Below are positions 51,029 through 60,205 of a stretch of DNA of 64,000 nucleotides, piece by piece (positions within the stretch are counted from its first letter, which is position 1; every line of letters starts with the position of its first letter). The translations under genes and the position numbers were made by a program. Source of the DNA: Allobosea sp. CRIB-10 (GTDB lineage Bacteria; Pseudomonadota; Alphaproteobacteria; Rhizobiales; Beijerinckiaceae); the NCBI RefSeq assembly GCF_900112185.1, contig NZ_FOKP01000023.1, forward strand, positions 46,010 to 110,009, in the 5' to 3' direction. The notes beneath the pieces are model-generated. The model had not been told where the DNA came from. It saw only the letters and a list, made by a program, of their open reading frames with translations, and did no database searches.

Positions 51029-51170
51029 GGCCTTCTCCTGGTTGATGTGCAGATACACGATATCTGCCTGCGCGACAGCGCGGCCACAAGCCGGCAAGCG
51101 CGCATTCCTCCTGTGCGAGGAAAGGCCAATGATCGCGCGGCGTGTCAAGCGCGCGGGTTGCGCCCCCGCC

Positions 51171-52076
51171 CTACCCGACAGACAGAACGAGTAGGACGCC
51201 GACGCCGGCGACGATCATCGCCATGCCCAGGAGTTCGCGCCAGCTCGTACCTTCAGCGAAGATCCGGCGCGAGGCGATCTGCGCCAGCGGCACCTCGACC
51301 AGCGCCAGCGTGCGGACATTGGCCGCCGTCGTCAGCGAGAAGCCGAGGAACCAGCATTGCGAGGCGGCGGCGCCGAGGAAGCCGGCAGTGAGCGAGCGAC
51401 GCCAGTTGCGCAGGCTGAGGATCAGGGCCTTGCGATTGGCCGCGAGCATATAGAGGGTCAGGATCAGGGTCTGCAGCGCCAGGCCCAATGCGAGGATCGT
51501 GGTCGCCCGCATCAGGAAATGCCCTTCGGGCAACGCCTGGATCGCGCCGCGGAAACCGATCGCCGAGAGTGCGAAGGCGGCACCGGCACCGATGCCGAGC
51601 GCCGCCGGGCGCATTCCCGCGGCGCTGAGCCTGTCGCCCGGCTTCCATGACATCAGCACGACACCGGCGGTGGCGACGACGATCGCCGCGAACTTCGTCC
51701 AGCCCAGCGCATCGCCGAGCAGCGCGGCGCCAAAGAGCGCGACCTGCACCGGCTCGGTCTTGGTGTAGGCGGTCGTGACCGCGAATGAGCGTTCGCGCAT
51801 CGCCGCCAGCATGAGAGCCGTCGCGAGGATCTGGGTCAGCGCGCCGAACACGGCGAAGCCGAAGGCGCGCAGATCAGGCATCGGCGGCAAGGCGCCGCTG
51901 GCGAGGCAGAACAGGACGAGGAAGATCAGTGCGAAGGGCAGGCCGAACAGGAAGCGCACCTGCGTCGCGCCGACGACGCCGATCACCTCGGTCAGCGAGC
52001 GCTGGGTCAGGTTGCGCGCGGTCTGCAGCAGCGAGGCGGCGAGCGTCACCGGTATCCACAAGAGGGTGAAACTCAC
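51171..52076 (-). CDS. EamA/DMT-family transporter 1
   Basis: 301 residues from a GTG at 52076 with GGAG about ten bases upstream; a longer frame start is rejected because it adds a polar extension before the first membrane helix. About ten membrane segments in two repeats, as in drug/metabolite transporters: LLWIPVTLAASLLQTARNLT and VTTAYTKTEPVQVALFGAAL for the first, FLGFSLTTAANVRTLALVEV for the second. It exports or exchanges a small metabolite. Substrate unknown. Confidence 0.88.
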   Translation of the reverse strand: MSFTLLWIPVTLAASLLQTARNLTQRSLTEVIGVVGATQVRFLFGLPFALIFLVLFCLASGALPPMPDLRAFGFAVFGALTQILATALMLAAMRERSFAVTTAYTKTEPVQVALFGAALLGDALGWTKFAAIVVATAGVVLMSWKPGDRLSAAGMRPAALGIGAGAAFALSAIGFRGAIQALPEGHFLMRATTILALGLALQTLILTLYMLAANRKALILSLRNWRRSLTAGFLGAAASQCWFLGFSLTTAANVRTLALVEVPLAQIASRRIFAEGTSWRELLGMAMIVAGVGVLLVLSVG

Positions 52077-52261
52077 GCGCCGAGACTCCGAAGAAAACCT
52101 GTCCCGCTGCTTTGGACCGCCATGCAGCGCTAGGCAAATCACCCGATGAAGGGTAGGTATGCGTCATCAGCGAGGCAGGATTGTCGTCCGCCGTCTCGAA
52201 AATGCCTCAAGCGTCGCGTTGAAGCCCCAGGCCCCGCCAAGACAGGTTCAGACCTCAGCCG

Positions 52262-53821
52262 ATGATCTCGTTTCGCCTCGCCGCCGGCGCCACGCTCGCC
52301 ACGTTCCTCGCTGCCGCCGTCCCGGCTGAGGCCGGCACGAGCATCGTCGTCGACGCCTCGAGCGGCGCCGTGCTGTCGAGCGAGAACCCGACGCAAGCCT
52401 GGCATCCGGCCTCCACCACCAAGATGATGACGCTCTACCTCGCGCTCAAGGCTGTGCGCGAGGGCAGGCTCGGTCTCGAGACCGCGATCCCCGCCTCGAA
52501 GCTCGCCGCCAGCCAGCCGCGGGTGAAGGTCTATATCCGGGCCGGCCAGGAGGTCACGCTCGACAACGCCATGCGCATCATGATGGTGAAGTCGGCAAAC
52601 GACATCGCCTATGTCATCGCCGAGGGCGTCGGTGGCAATGTCGAGACCTTCGTCTCGATGATGAACGCCGAAGCCCGGCGCCTCGGCATGTACGACACCC
52701 ATTTCGTCAATCCGAACGGCTGGCACCATCCCGACCAGCAGAGCAGCGCCCGCGACCTCGCCGTGCTCGCCATGGCGCTGATGAGCGAGTTCGGCCAATA
52801 CTCCGACTACTGGAACACCGGCGCGGTCCAGCTCGGCAAGCAGGTGCTGAACAACACCAATGGCCTTGTCGGCCGCTATTACGGCATCAACGGCATGAAG
52901 ACCGGCTTCGTCTGCGCGTCCGGCTTCAACGTCGTCACCACCGCCACGCGCAATGGCCGCACGCTGATAGCCGTCGTCCTGGGCGCCAGCTCCGGCGCGG
53001 AACGCACCGTCAAGGCGGCGCAACTGCTCGATGACGGCTTCGGCAAATGGGGCGGCTTCGGCGGCGGCAGCATCGCCAGCATGCCCGCCGGCAATGGCGG
53101 GCGCGCCTACAGCATCTGCGACAGCGTCCGCCGCGGCGGCCATGCCCTCGGCGACGATGTCGATACGTCCGGGCCGATCAGCTTCGTCTCGGTGAACAAC
53201 GGCGTCGGCGGCAATGCCGAGGGCACCTCCGATCGCTTCGCCGTGGCCGCGCCCCAGGCCGGCGCTTCCGGCTCGGTGCTGACGCGCGCGCCCTCCGGCC
53301 GCATCACACTCGGCCCGCGCGCCAAGTTCGATCCGTACCCGGTCTCCTTCGGCCGCACGCCAGGCTCGGCTTCGGCGCCGCTTGCCGCCAACGCCGTGGC
53401 CAAACCCGATACACAGGTCGCGCGCGAGACGATCCAGCCTGGCGCGCCGGTCGCGGCCGGCCTCGCCGCCGGCAATCGCACCTTCTCGCGCAATGGCGCG
53501 ATCCCGCCCTCCTCCTCGGCCTTCGCGCCGGTCGCGCCGACCCCTGAGGAGCGGCCCGCTGCCGCCGCGCTCGGTTCCAGCCCGATGCGCCTGCAGGGCG
53601 CGATCCAGCCCGGCGCCGCGACGCCAGCCAGCCTGCGCCCGGGCGCGGCCGCCGGCATCAAGGCCGCTAACAAGCCGGCCGCCAAGCCGCTGCTGACCAA
53701 GCCGAAACAGGAGAAGGCCGCTCCGGCCAAGGCCAAGCCGAGCCAGGCCCAGGCCAAGCCGCTAGCGAAGCCGCCGGCCCGGCCGGGTGCGAAGCCGACT
53801 GCCGCCAAGCCCGACGCCTGA
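52262..53821 (+). CDS. D-alanyl-D-alanine carboxypeptidase (S11 family) with long low-complexity tail
   Basis: 519 residues. A Sec signal peptide (to about AEA at 24) is followed by the penicillin-binding motifs SxxK (PASTTKMMTLYLA), SxN (VKSANDIAYVIAEG) and KTG (GMKTGFVCASG). The catalytic domain ends near residue 260. The following 250 residues are Pro/Ala/Ser/Lys-rich, ending in repeats of AKP and PAAKP, longer than in ordinary DacA/DacC, which end in an amphipathic anchor. It trims pentapeptide in the periplasm; the basic tail may bind the wall or DNA-like polyanions. Confidence 0.9.
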   Translation: MISFRLAAGATLATFLAAAVPAEAGTSIVVDASSGAVLSSENPTQAWHPASTTKMMTLYLALKAVREGRLGLETAIPASKLAASQPRVKVYIRAGQEVTLDNAMRIMMVKSANDIAYVIAEGVGGNVETFVSMMNAEARRLGMYDTHFVNPNGWHHPDQQSSARDLAVLAMALMSEFGQYSDYWNTGAVQLGKQVLNNTNGLVGRYYGINGMKTGFVCASGFNVVTTATRNGRTLIAVVLGASSGAERTVKAAQLLDDGFGKWGGFGGGSIASMPAGNGGRAYSICDSVRRGGHALGDDVDTSGPISFVSVNNGVGGNAEGTSDRFAVAAPQAGASGSVLTRAPSGRITLGPRAKFDPYPVSFGRTPGSASAPLAANAVAKPDTQVARETIQPGAPVAAGLAAGNRTFSRNGAIPPSSSAFAPVAPTPEERPAAAALGSSPMRLQGAIQPGAATPASLRPGAAAGIKAANKPAAKPLLTKPKQEKAAPAKAKPSQAQAKPLAKPPARPGAKPTAAKPDA

Positions 53822-53850
53822 TCTCGAGACCTAAGACCGAGGACTGCAAC

Positions 53851-54768
53851 GTGCAGGAGCGCAGTGCATCCTCGGTCCAGCAAGGCCTTGCCCTGGCGCT
53901 CGCCTCCGCAGCGGCCTTCGGCACCAACATCGTCAGCGCCCAGCTCGCCAGCCAGGCTGGGCTGAGCGGCCCGCTCATCGTCTTCTACCGCGTCTTCCTG
54001 ATGCTGGCGCTCGTCATCGGCGCCGCTCTTCTTTGGCGCGCGAGCCTCGCCGTGCCGCGCCATCGCTGGCCGGCCCTCGCTTTGTTCGGCCTGAGCACGG
54101 CGCTCACCGCCTGCGCCTATCTCTCCTCGGTCGCTTTCCTGCCGATCACGGTAGCGGCCGTGGTGTTCTACACCTTTCCCATCCTGATCGTGCTCGCCGA
54201 GCCGTTCCTTACCCCGGCCCGCTTCAGCCTCGACCGGATCGTGATCACGCTTGTCGCCTTTCTCGGCGTCGCCATGGTGGTCGGGCCCGACTGGCATGGG
54301 CTCGACCCGCGCGGGCTTGCACTTGCCCTCGCTGCGAGCGTTTTCGCCGCGGTGCAGTTCTTCTCGGCAGCACGCTGCGGCGATACCGGGACCGTGCCGA
54401 AATTGTTCTGGTCGCATCTCGTCATCCTGCCGGTGACGCTGGCGATCCTCGCCCTCACCGGGCTGTTCCAGTCCCCGTCGGCCCTGATGCTCGCGCCGGT
54501 CGCGGTCGCGATCACGATCGGCGGCTACCTGATCGGCTTCCTGCTCCAGGTGATGGCGCTCGCCCGCGTCGCACCGGGGCCGGCCGCGCTCGCCTTCTGC
54601 GCCGAGCCCGTCTTCGCGGTAGCAATCGCCGCTGTCTTCCTCGGCGAACGGGTCGGCTCGCTGCAATATGCCGGTGGCGCCCTTGTTGTCGCCGCGATCA
54701 TCGCCAATGTAATATTGGAACAAAAGCGAGCCCGTCGACTGCCGGCGGTGGCCGCGCCCGGAACCTGA
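53851..54768 (+). CDS. EamA/DMT-family transporter 2
   Basis: 305 residues from a GTG at 53851 with GAGGA upstream. Ten membrane segments in two EamA repeats: ALASAAAFGTNIVSAQLASQ, VAFLPITVAAVVFYTFPIL for the first, GFLLQVMALARVAPGPAALA and PVFAVAIAAVFLGERVGSL for the second. It ends 6 bases before the COG0523 gene, so the two are probably co-transcribed. This links an exporter with a metal chaperone; substrate unknown. Confidence 0.9.
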   Translation: MQERSASSVQQGLALALASAAAFGTNIVSAQLASQAGLSGPLIVFYRVFLMLALVIGAALLWRASLAVPRHRWPALALFGLSTALTACAYLSSVAFLPITVAAVVFYTFPILIVLAEPFLTPARFSLDRIVITLVAFLGVAMVVGPDWHGLDPRGLALALAASVFAAVQFFSAARCGDTGTVPKLFWSHLVILPVTLAILALTGLFQSPSALMLAPVAVAITIGGYLIGFLLQVMALARVAPGPAALAFCAEPVFAVAIAAVFLGERVGSLQYAGGALVVAAIIANVILEQKRARRLPAVAAPGT

Positions 54769-54774
54769 GCCCCG

Positions 54775-55896
54775 ATGTCCGAGCAGCCTGTCCGTCCCGA
54801 GCCGACCCCGCTGACGCTGCTGACCGGCTTCCTCGGCTCCGGCAAGACCACCCTGCTAAACCGCCTGCTCAAGGACCCGGCGCTGTCAGACACTGTGGTG
54901 CTGATCAACGAGTTCGGTGAGATCGGCCTCGACCATCTCTTCGTCGAGGGGATCGAGGACGGCATGATCCTGCTCGCCTCGGGCTGCCTGTGCTGCACCA
55001 TCCGCGACGACCTGATCGTCACGCTGGAGGACCTGCTGCGCCGCCTCGACAATGGGCGCATGGCGCCGTTCAGGCGGCTGGTGATCGAGACGACGGGCCT
55101 CGCCGACCCCGCGCCCGTCCTCAACGTCCTGATCAACCACCCCTATCTCGCCATGCGTTTCAAGCTCGACGGCGTCGTCACGCTGGTCGACGCGGTCAAC
55201 GGCATGGCGACGCTCGATGCTCATCCTGAAGCGCTTCGGCAGGTGGTCGCCGCCGACCGGCTGGTCCTGACCAAGACCGACATCGCGACAGACGCGCGGG
55301 CCGTCGAAGCACTGCGCAAGCGGCTCGGGGAGCTCAATCCCGGCAGCGCGATCCTGTCGCCCGATGCCCCGGCCGAGGCGATCGTCGGCGCCGGCCTCTA
55401 TGACATCGCTGCGCGCCCGGACGAACTGCGGCGCTGGCTCGCGGCCGGGACGCCGCAGGGTCACGATCACGACCACCATCACGATCACGATGACGCCCAC
55501 GGCCATCACCATCATGGCCATGGCCACCATCATCACGACGTCAACCGCCACGACGCCAGCATTCGCGCCTTCACCCTGACCGCCGAGACGCCGATCCGCG
55601 AGGCGACCTTCGACCTGTTCTGGACCCTGCTGCGCTCGACCCACGGCGCCAGGCTGCTGCGGCTGAAGGGCTTGGTCGCCCTCGCCGAACACCCGGAAGG
55701 GCCGCTGCTCGTCCATGCCGTCCAACAGATCCTGCATCCGCCGGTGCTGCTGCCGGCTTGGCCCGATGCCGACCGGCGCTCGCGCCTGGTCCTGATCGTC
55801 AAGGATCTGGAAGAGGAGACGGTCGCCCGGCTCTGGTCGGCCTTCCTCGGCCGGCCCGCTCCGGCCCAATCCGAACCTCACCACCATCACGCCTGA
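54775..55896 (+). CDS. COG0523 (CobW-type) GTP-binding metallochaperone
   Basis: 373 residues. G-domain motifs are Walker A GFLGSGKTTLLNRLL, the metal-binding CxCC motif in ASGCLCCTIRDDL, VIETTGLADPAPVL and NKxD-like LTKTDIATD. A His-rich loop of about 30 residues (near 236-265; GHDHDHHHDHDD, HGHHHH) and a final HHHH tail bind metal. The C-terminal CobW domain follows. COG0523 proteins deliver Zn, Co or Ni; there are no cobalamin genes nearby, so a Zn role is more likely. No riboswitch is seen. Confidence 0.92.
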   Translation: MSEQPVRPEPTPLTLLTGFLGSGKTTLLNRLLKDPALSDTVVLINEFGEIGLDHLFVEGIEDGMILLASGCLCCTIRDDLIVTLEDLLRRLDNGRMAPFRRLVIETTGLADPAPVLNVLINHPYLAMRFKLDGVVTLVDAVNGMATLDAHPEALRQVVAADRLVLTKTDIATDARAVEALRKRLGELNPGSAILSPDAPAEAIVGAGLYDIAARPDELRRWLAAGTPQGHDHDHHHDHDDAHGHHHHGHGHHHHDVNRHDASIRAFTLTAETPIREATFDLFWTLLRSTHGARLLRLKGLVALAEHPEGPLLVHAVQQILHPPVLLPAWPDADRRSRLVLIVKDLEEETVARLWSAFLGRPAPAQSEPHHHHA

Positions 55897-56017
55897 CCGG
55901 CCCCCACCGGCCCGCTTCTTGGTTCGTCAGGGGCAGACCACTGCTCCACCCCGTGCCCGCGTGCCGATCCGGCACGAAAGCGCGCCGAAGCGGAGCGAGC
56001 CGCGAAAGGGCTGCGCC

Positions 56018-57115
56018 ATGCCGAACCTCGCCGCGTCCCTGGTTGCACCGGACGAGACGCCGCCGCAGCGGAGCCGTGCCGTCGCCTCCGGCCCGGCCGG
56101 GCTCTCGATCGAAAGCCGCCCGTTCGCCGCCTGTGCCACCATCGAGGCCGAATGGCGCGACCTCGCCGCCCGCGCCATCGAGCCGAACCCTTTCTTCGAA
56201 CCCGACTTCGCCCTTTCCGCCGCACAGCATCTCGTCGACTTCCGCGGCACACCCGTCCTGCTGCTCTGGGACGGCACGGCTACATCGCGGCGCCTGCTCG
56301 GCTTCGTCCCAGCCCGTCTCCAGCGCCGTTTGCTCGGCCATGACACGTTGATCGGCTGGAGCAATTCGCGCCTCGGCCTCGCCACGCCGCTGATCGACAC
56401 GGAGCAGGCGGAACGCATCATCGCCGCGCTGCTGCATGCGCCTGGCCGCTGGGGCCTCGCCAACACGCAGAACCTCCAGCTGCATCGCCTCGATCTCGGC
56501 GGGCCGCTCCTCGACGGCATGCTGCGGGTCGCCGAGCTCACAGGCCACGCAGCGGCGCTCGAGCCGGCACCGACGCCGCCGGCCAGCACCGGCGGGCCGG
56601 AGCTGGCTGCGCTGCGCCATGGCCTGTCGCGTCACGGCAAGCTCGGCTTCGCCGAATCCCGCTCGCGCCAGGAGTTGCGCGACATGGTCGAGCTCCATCT
56701 GGCATTGGAGGCGTCCGGTTCGCTGGGGCGCGCCGGCGGCGCCGCGCTGCAGGACATCCGCGAGAGCGCCTTCCTGCGCGCCATGACGCGCAACCTTGCC
56801 CGCAGTCATCGCTGCCGGGTCGGCCTGCTGAGCCTCGACGACGTGCCGGTCGCCAGCGCGATCCTGATCGGAAAGGGCCCGCGCCTCTGGCTCTATTGCG
56901 GTGTGGAGGACGACCGCTTCGCCAGCTTCGCGCCACTGGCCCAGCTCGTCGCCTGGCTCGGCCGGCGCAGTCGCCAGCGCGAGATCATCGGCGAGCTCCC
57001 GGGCCCGCATCTCGTCACCGCACCGCAGCGGCTCGGCGATATCCGCCTCACCGTCACGGCAACCGCCGCCCGCCGCGCGCCCCTCGTCACCCGGCGTCGC
57101 GCAGCAGCCGCCTGA
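56018..57115 (+). CDS. GNAT-fold acetyltransferase-like protein (CelD/BcsL type)
   Basis: 365 residues from ATG 56018. SIESRPFAACATIEAEWRDL, NPFFEPDFALSAAQHL and RELRDMVELHLALEAS, then SLDDVPVASAILIGKGPRLW, correspond to the two half-domains of the Acetyltransf_6 (cellulose biosynthesis CelD) family, a GNAT-like fold with no strong catalytic motif. It is usually linked to surface polysaccharide. No other cellulose genes are in the window. Its 3' end overlaps the convergent acyl-CoA synthetase gene by 29 bases. Confidence 0.8.
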   Translation: MPNLAASLVAPDETPPQRSRAVASGPAGLSIESRPFAACATIEAEWRDLAARAIEPNPFFEPDFALSAAQHLVDFRGTPVLLLWDGTATSRRLLGFVPARLQRRLLGHDTLIGWSNSRLGLATPLIDTEQAERIIAALLHAPGRWGLANTQNLQLHRLDLGGPLLDGMLRVAELTGHAAALEPAPTPPASTGGPELAALRHGLSRHGKLGFAESRSRQELRDMVELHLALEASGSLGRAGGAALQDIRESAFLRAMTRNLARSHRCRVGLLSLDDVPVASAILIGKGPRLWLYCGVEDDRFASFAPLAQLVAWLGRRSRQREIIGELPGPHLVTAPQRLGDIRLTVTATAARRAPLVTRRRAAAA

Positions 57116-58703
57116 TGATCTTGCCGGTGGTGGTCATAGGCAACTCCTCGCGGAACTCGATCTCGCGCGGGTATTCATGCGCCGCCAGCCGCTCGCGCAC
57201 GAAGCCCTGGATCTCGGCGACGAGCTGCGGCGAGGCCTCGTGGCCGGCCTTCGGCACGATGAAGGCCTTGACGATCTCGGTCCTCAGCGCGTCAGGCTTG
57301 CCGACCACCGCCGCGAGCGCCACGGCCGGGTGGCGCAGCAGGCAGTCCTCGATCTCGCTCGGCCCGATCCGGTAACCGGAGGAGGTGATGACGTCGTCGT
57401 CGCGGCCGACGAAGCGGATATAGCCCTCGGCATCCTCCGAGCCCTGGTCGCCCGTCGTCATCCAGTCGCCGATGAACTTGGCCTGCGTGGCCTCCGGCTT
57501 ACGCCAGTAGTGCAGGAACATCACCGGATCGGGCCGGCGCACCGCGATCTGGCCTTCCTCCTCCGGCGCGCAGATGCTGCCGTCCGGCCGGATCACCGCG
57601 ACCTCATGGCCCGGCACCGCCTTACCGATGAAGCCCGGCTTGACCACGCCGATCTCGGCGCAGGAGGCGAGCACGAGGTTGCATTCGGTCTGGCCGTAGA
57701 ACTCGTTGATCGTCAGGCCGAGCTTCTCGCGGCCCCAGGCCAGCGTCTCGGCCCCCAGTGACTCGCCGCCCGACGCGACCGTGCGCAACTTGAGATCATA
57801 GTGCCCGCGCGGATTCTCGACCGCGCGCAGCATGCGCAGGGCCGTCGGCGGGATGAAGCAATTGCGCACGCCGAGATCGGCCATCAGCCGGAGTGCTTCA
57901 TCGGGATCGAACTTGGCCGTCGGTCGCGCCACGATCGGCACGCCGTGATGCAGCGCCGGCAGGAGATTGTTGAGCAGGCCGCCGGCCCAGGCCCAGTCCG
58001 CCGGCGTCCAGATCAGGTCGCCCGCCTGCGGCAGGAATTCATGCGGCATCTCCACGCCCGGCAAATGGCCAAGCATCACCCGGTGACCATGCAGCGCACC
58101 CTTGGCGTTGCCGGTGGTGCCGGAGGTGTAGATCATCAGCGCCGGATCGTCGGGCCCGCTGTCGATCGGTGCGAAATCTTCAGCCTCGGCTTCGAGCAGC
58201 CGCGCCAGCCCCTCGGCCTTCCCATCCGGCCCATCGGCCGAGATCACCAGTTCGAGATCGGGCAGCTTCTCCTCGATCTGGCCGAGCTTCGATAGGCCGG
58301 CAGCGTTGGTGATCAGCGCCTTCGCCCCGCAATCGCGCAGTCGATAGGACAGCGCGTCCGCGCCGAACAATGCCGCCAGCGGCACCGCGATCGCGCCGAG
58401 CTTGTAGGCCGCCATATGCGCGATCGGCACCAGGCGCCCCTGCGGCAGCAGGATCGCGACCCGGTCGCCCTCGCCCACACCGCGCTTGCGCAGCGCATTT
58501 GCAAGGCGGTTCGACTGCGCCCGCAATTCGCCATAGCTGACCGGAACGACCGACCAATCCGGCTGCACTTCCAGGATCGCGACCTTGCCGGGATCGACCG
58601 CCGCCCAGCGGTCGCAGCAATCGACGCCGATGTTGTAGCGCTCCGGAATCCGCCAGCGGAAGGCGGCGCGCAGGCGCTCATAGTCGCGGATGTCGGGAAG
58701 CAT
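57087..58703 (-). CDS. AMP-dependent acyl-CoA synthetase
   Basis: 538 residues from ATG 58703. Adenylation motifs include LMIYTSGTTGNAKGALHGHR, NEFYGQTECNLV, GDWMTTGDQGSEDAEGYIRF, VGRDDDVITSSGYRIGP and the acyl-CoA-forming Lys in MTTTGKIIRRLLRDAG. It activates a medium-size carboxylic acid with ATP and CoA. It is 41 bases from a dispersed repeat at its 5' side and overlaps the convergent gene at its 3' end. The exact acid is unknown. Confidence 0.92.
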   Translation of the reverse strand: MLPDIRDYERLRAAFRWRIPERYNIGVDCCDRWAAVDPGKVAILEVQPDWSVVPVSYGELRAQSNRLANALRKRGVGEGDRVAILLPQGRLVPIAHMAAYKLGAIAVPLAALFGADALSYRLRDCGAKALITNAAGLSKLGQIEEKLPDLELVISADGPDGKAEGLARLLEAEAEDFAPIDSGPDDPALMIYTSGTTGNAKGALHGHRVMLGHLPGVEMPHEFLPQAGDLIWTPADWAWAGGLLNNLLPALHHGVPIVARPTAKFDPDEALRLMADLGVRNCFIPPTALRMLRAVENPRGHYDLKLRTVASGGESLGAETLAWGREKLGLTINEFYGQTECNLVLASCAEIGVVKPGFIGKAVPGHEVAVIRPDGSICAPEEEGQIAVRRPDPVMFLHYWRKPEATQAKFIGDWMTTGDQGSEDAEGYIRFVGRDDDVITSSGYRIGPSEIEDCLLRHPAVALAAVVGKPDALRTEIVKAFIVPKAGHEASPQLVAEIQGFVRERLAAHEYPREIEFREELPMTTTGKIIRRLLRDAG

Positions 58704-58743
58704 GCGGCAGGCCCTTGCTCGGAATCTGTTCGCCCTCTTCAAG

Positions 58744-58862
58744 CCCTCATCCTGAGGAGCGATCGCAGATCGCGTCTCGAAGGATGCTCCAGGAGGCTCC
58801 GGAACCGACTGGAGCACCCTTCGAGACGCAGCCTGATGGCTGCTCCTCAGGATGAGAGCTGA
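58744..58862. repeat. Dispersed palindromic repeat, CTCATCCTGAGGAGC type, copy 2
   Basis: Same family as 40666-40787: CCTCATCCTGAGGAGC on the left, GCTCCTCAGGATGAG on the right, with inner CGTCTCGAAGGATGC and CCTTCGAGACGC. It lies between the acyl-CoA synthetase start and the orphan binding-protein stop. The remaining bases 58863-58955 hold no gene. Confidence 0.85.
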
Positions 58863-58955
58863 GAGAGTTCAAACGTGCTCTGTCTCAGAGGGCGCGCACG
58901 ATAAGCGAAGGCCAAACGCATTGTCACCTTGGCCTAAAGTCAACTGCTCAGCCGG

Positions 58956-60020
58956 TCAGAACGCGCGCTCGGCCTCCGCCGGCAGGAAGCCCTCGGCGAA
59001 GGCGTTGCCCGCCTTCGCCTTGTCCTTGAAGGGAAAGGTCAGCCCGATCTGGTCGAGCCCCTTCTGCCAGCGCGCCCTGTCGATGCCGCCGAAGCCGTGC
59101 GCCTTGACGGTCGGGGTCATGACATAATGGTCGAGCGCCATCTTCAGGCGCTCCAGCTCGATCTCGGGACGGGCGCCTTCATTGCGCTGAAGCACGCCGG
59201 CGATCGCCGCCTCCGGATCGGCCACGACGTCGCGGACGCTGCGCGTGATCGCGCGCAGCAGGCCGCGTACCGCCTGCGGCTTTTCGGCGAGCAGTTTCGG
59301 CGAGACGATGACGGCGTTGCCGTAGAGCTCGATTCCGTGATCGGCCATCAGCAGCATGACGATGTCGTCGGCCGGCACGCCGCGCGCCTTCAGATTGATC
59401 AGGGAGGTGTGGGCGAAGCCGAAGATCGCGTCGAGCTCGCCCGACGCCAGCATCGGCTCGCGCACCGGGAAGCCGACATTCTCGAGCTTGATCTTGGCAT
59501 CGTCGATGCCGTTGATCTTCTTGAATACCGGCCATTGCGCGAAGGCGCCGTCGGCGGCGGGAGCGCCGAGCTTCTTGCCTTCGAGACTCCTGGGGTCGCT
59601 GCTGATGCCGCGGCTCTTGCGCCCGACGATCGCGAAGGGCGGCCGGTCATAGACCATCATCACCGCTTTGAGATCGGCAGCCGGCTTCTCGTCGCGGAAG
59701 CGGATCAGCGAATTCACGTCGCCGAAACCGGCCTCGAACTCGCCGGTCGCGACGCGCGGAATCGCTTCGCGCGAGCCGGTCCCCGCCTCGATCGTGACGT
59801 CGAGCCCTTCGTCGCGGAAATAGCCCTTGTCCAGCGCGGTGAGGAACAGCGCCGCCGGTCCCTCGAAACGCCAGTCGAGCGTGAAGCGCAGCGGGATCGA
59901 AGCCGCGGCGACGGGCGCATTGTGCAGCCCGGCCCAGGCGGCAAGACCGGTTCCAGCGATAAAACGCCCGAACCCGCGCCGGGAGATCGGCGCGCCAGGC
60001 AGGGGCATGGCAACGGACAT
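58956..60020 (-). CDS. Orphan NMT1/SsuA-type periplasmic binding protein
   Basis: 354 residues from ATG 60020, with GGAG eight bases upstream. A Tat leader is clear (PISRRGFGRFIAGTGLAAWA), then the NMT1-type fold: LRFTLDWRFEGPAALFLTAL, KGYFRDEGLDVTIEAGTGSR, GEFEAGFGDVNSLIRF. It lies upstream of the acyl-CoA synthetase gene on the same strand but no permease or ATPase is adjacent. It may use a transporter coded elsewhere, or sense the ligand for the synthetase. Family ligands include nitrate, sulfonates, thiamine precursors and aromatic acids. Confidence 0.9.
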   Translation of the reverse strand: MSVAMPLPGAPISRRGFGRFIAGTGLAAWAGLHNAPVAAASIPLRFTLDWRFEGPAALFLTALDKGYFRDEGLDVTIEAGTGSREAIPRVATGEFEAGFGDVNSLIRFRDEKPAADLKAVMMVYDRPPFAIVGRKSRGISSDPRSLEGKKLGAPAADGAFAQWPVFKKINGIDDAKIKLENVGFPVREPMLASGELDAIFGFAHTSLINLKARGVPADDIVMLLMADHGIELYGNAVIVSPKLLAEKPQAVRGLLRAITRSVRDVVADPEAAIAGVLQRNEGARPEIELERLKMALDHYVMTPTVKAHGFGGIDRARWQKGLDQIGLTFPFKDKAKAGNAFAEGFLPAEAERAF

Positions 60021-60205
60021 GGCAAACTCCGGAGCGACCATAGCCGACACGGACGCAATGCCGTCTCCGACGGGGCTCATGGAGCACCATACCGGAGACG
60101 CAACGCAACCAAGACCTCCCTAGGCGGCAGGTCAAGCGTCAACAGGGCGAGATCGCGGCGAAATCGCGGAAATGGTTACGTTATCCTGTGGCAGTGCCTA
60201 TCCCG

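Noticed and set aside
54769..54775. Cobalamin riboswitch before the CobW-type gene
   Set aside because: Only 6 bases separate it from the upstream gene, and the His-rich loop points to zinc-type COG0523 rather than cobalamin synthesis.
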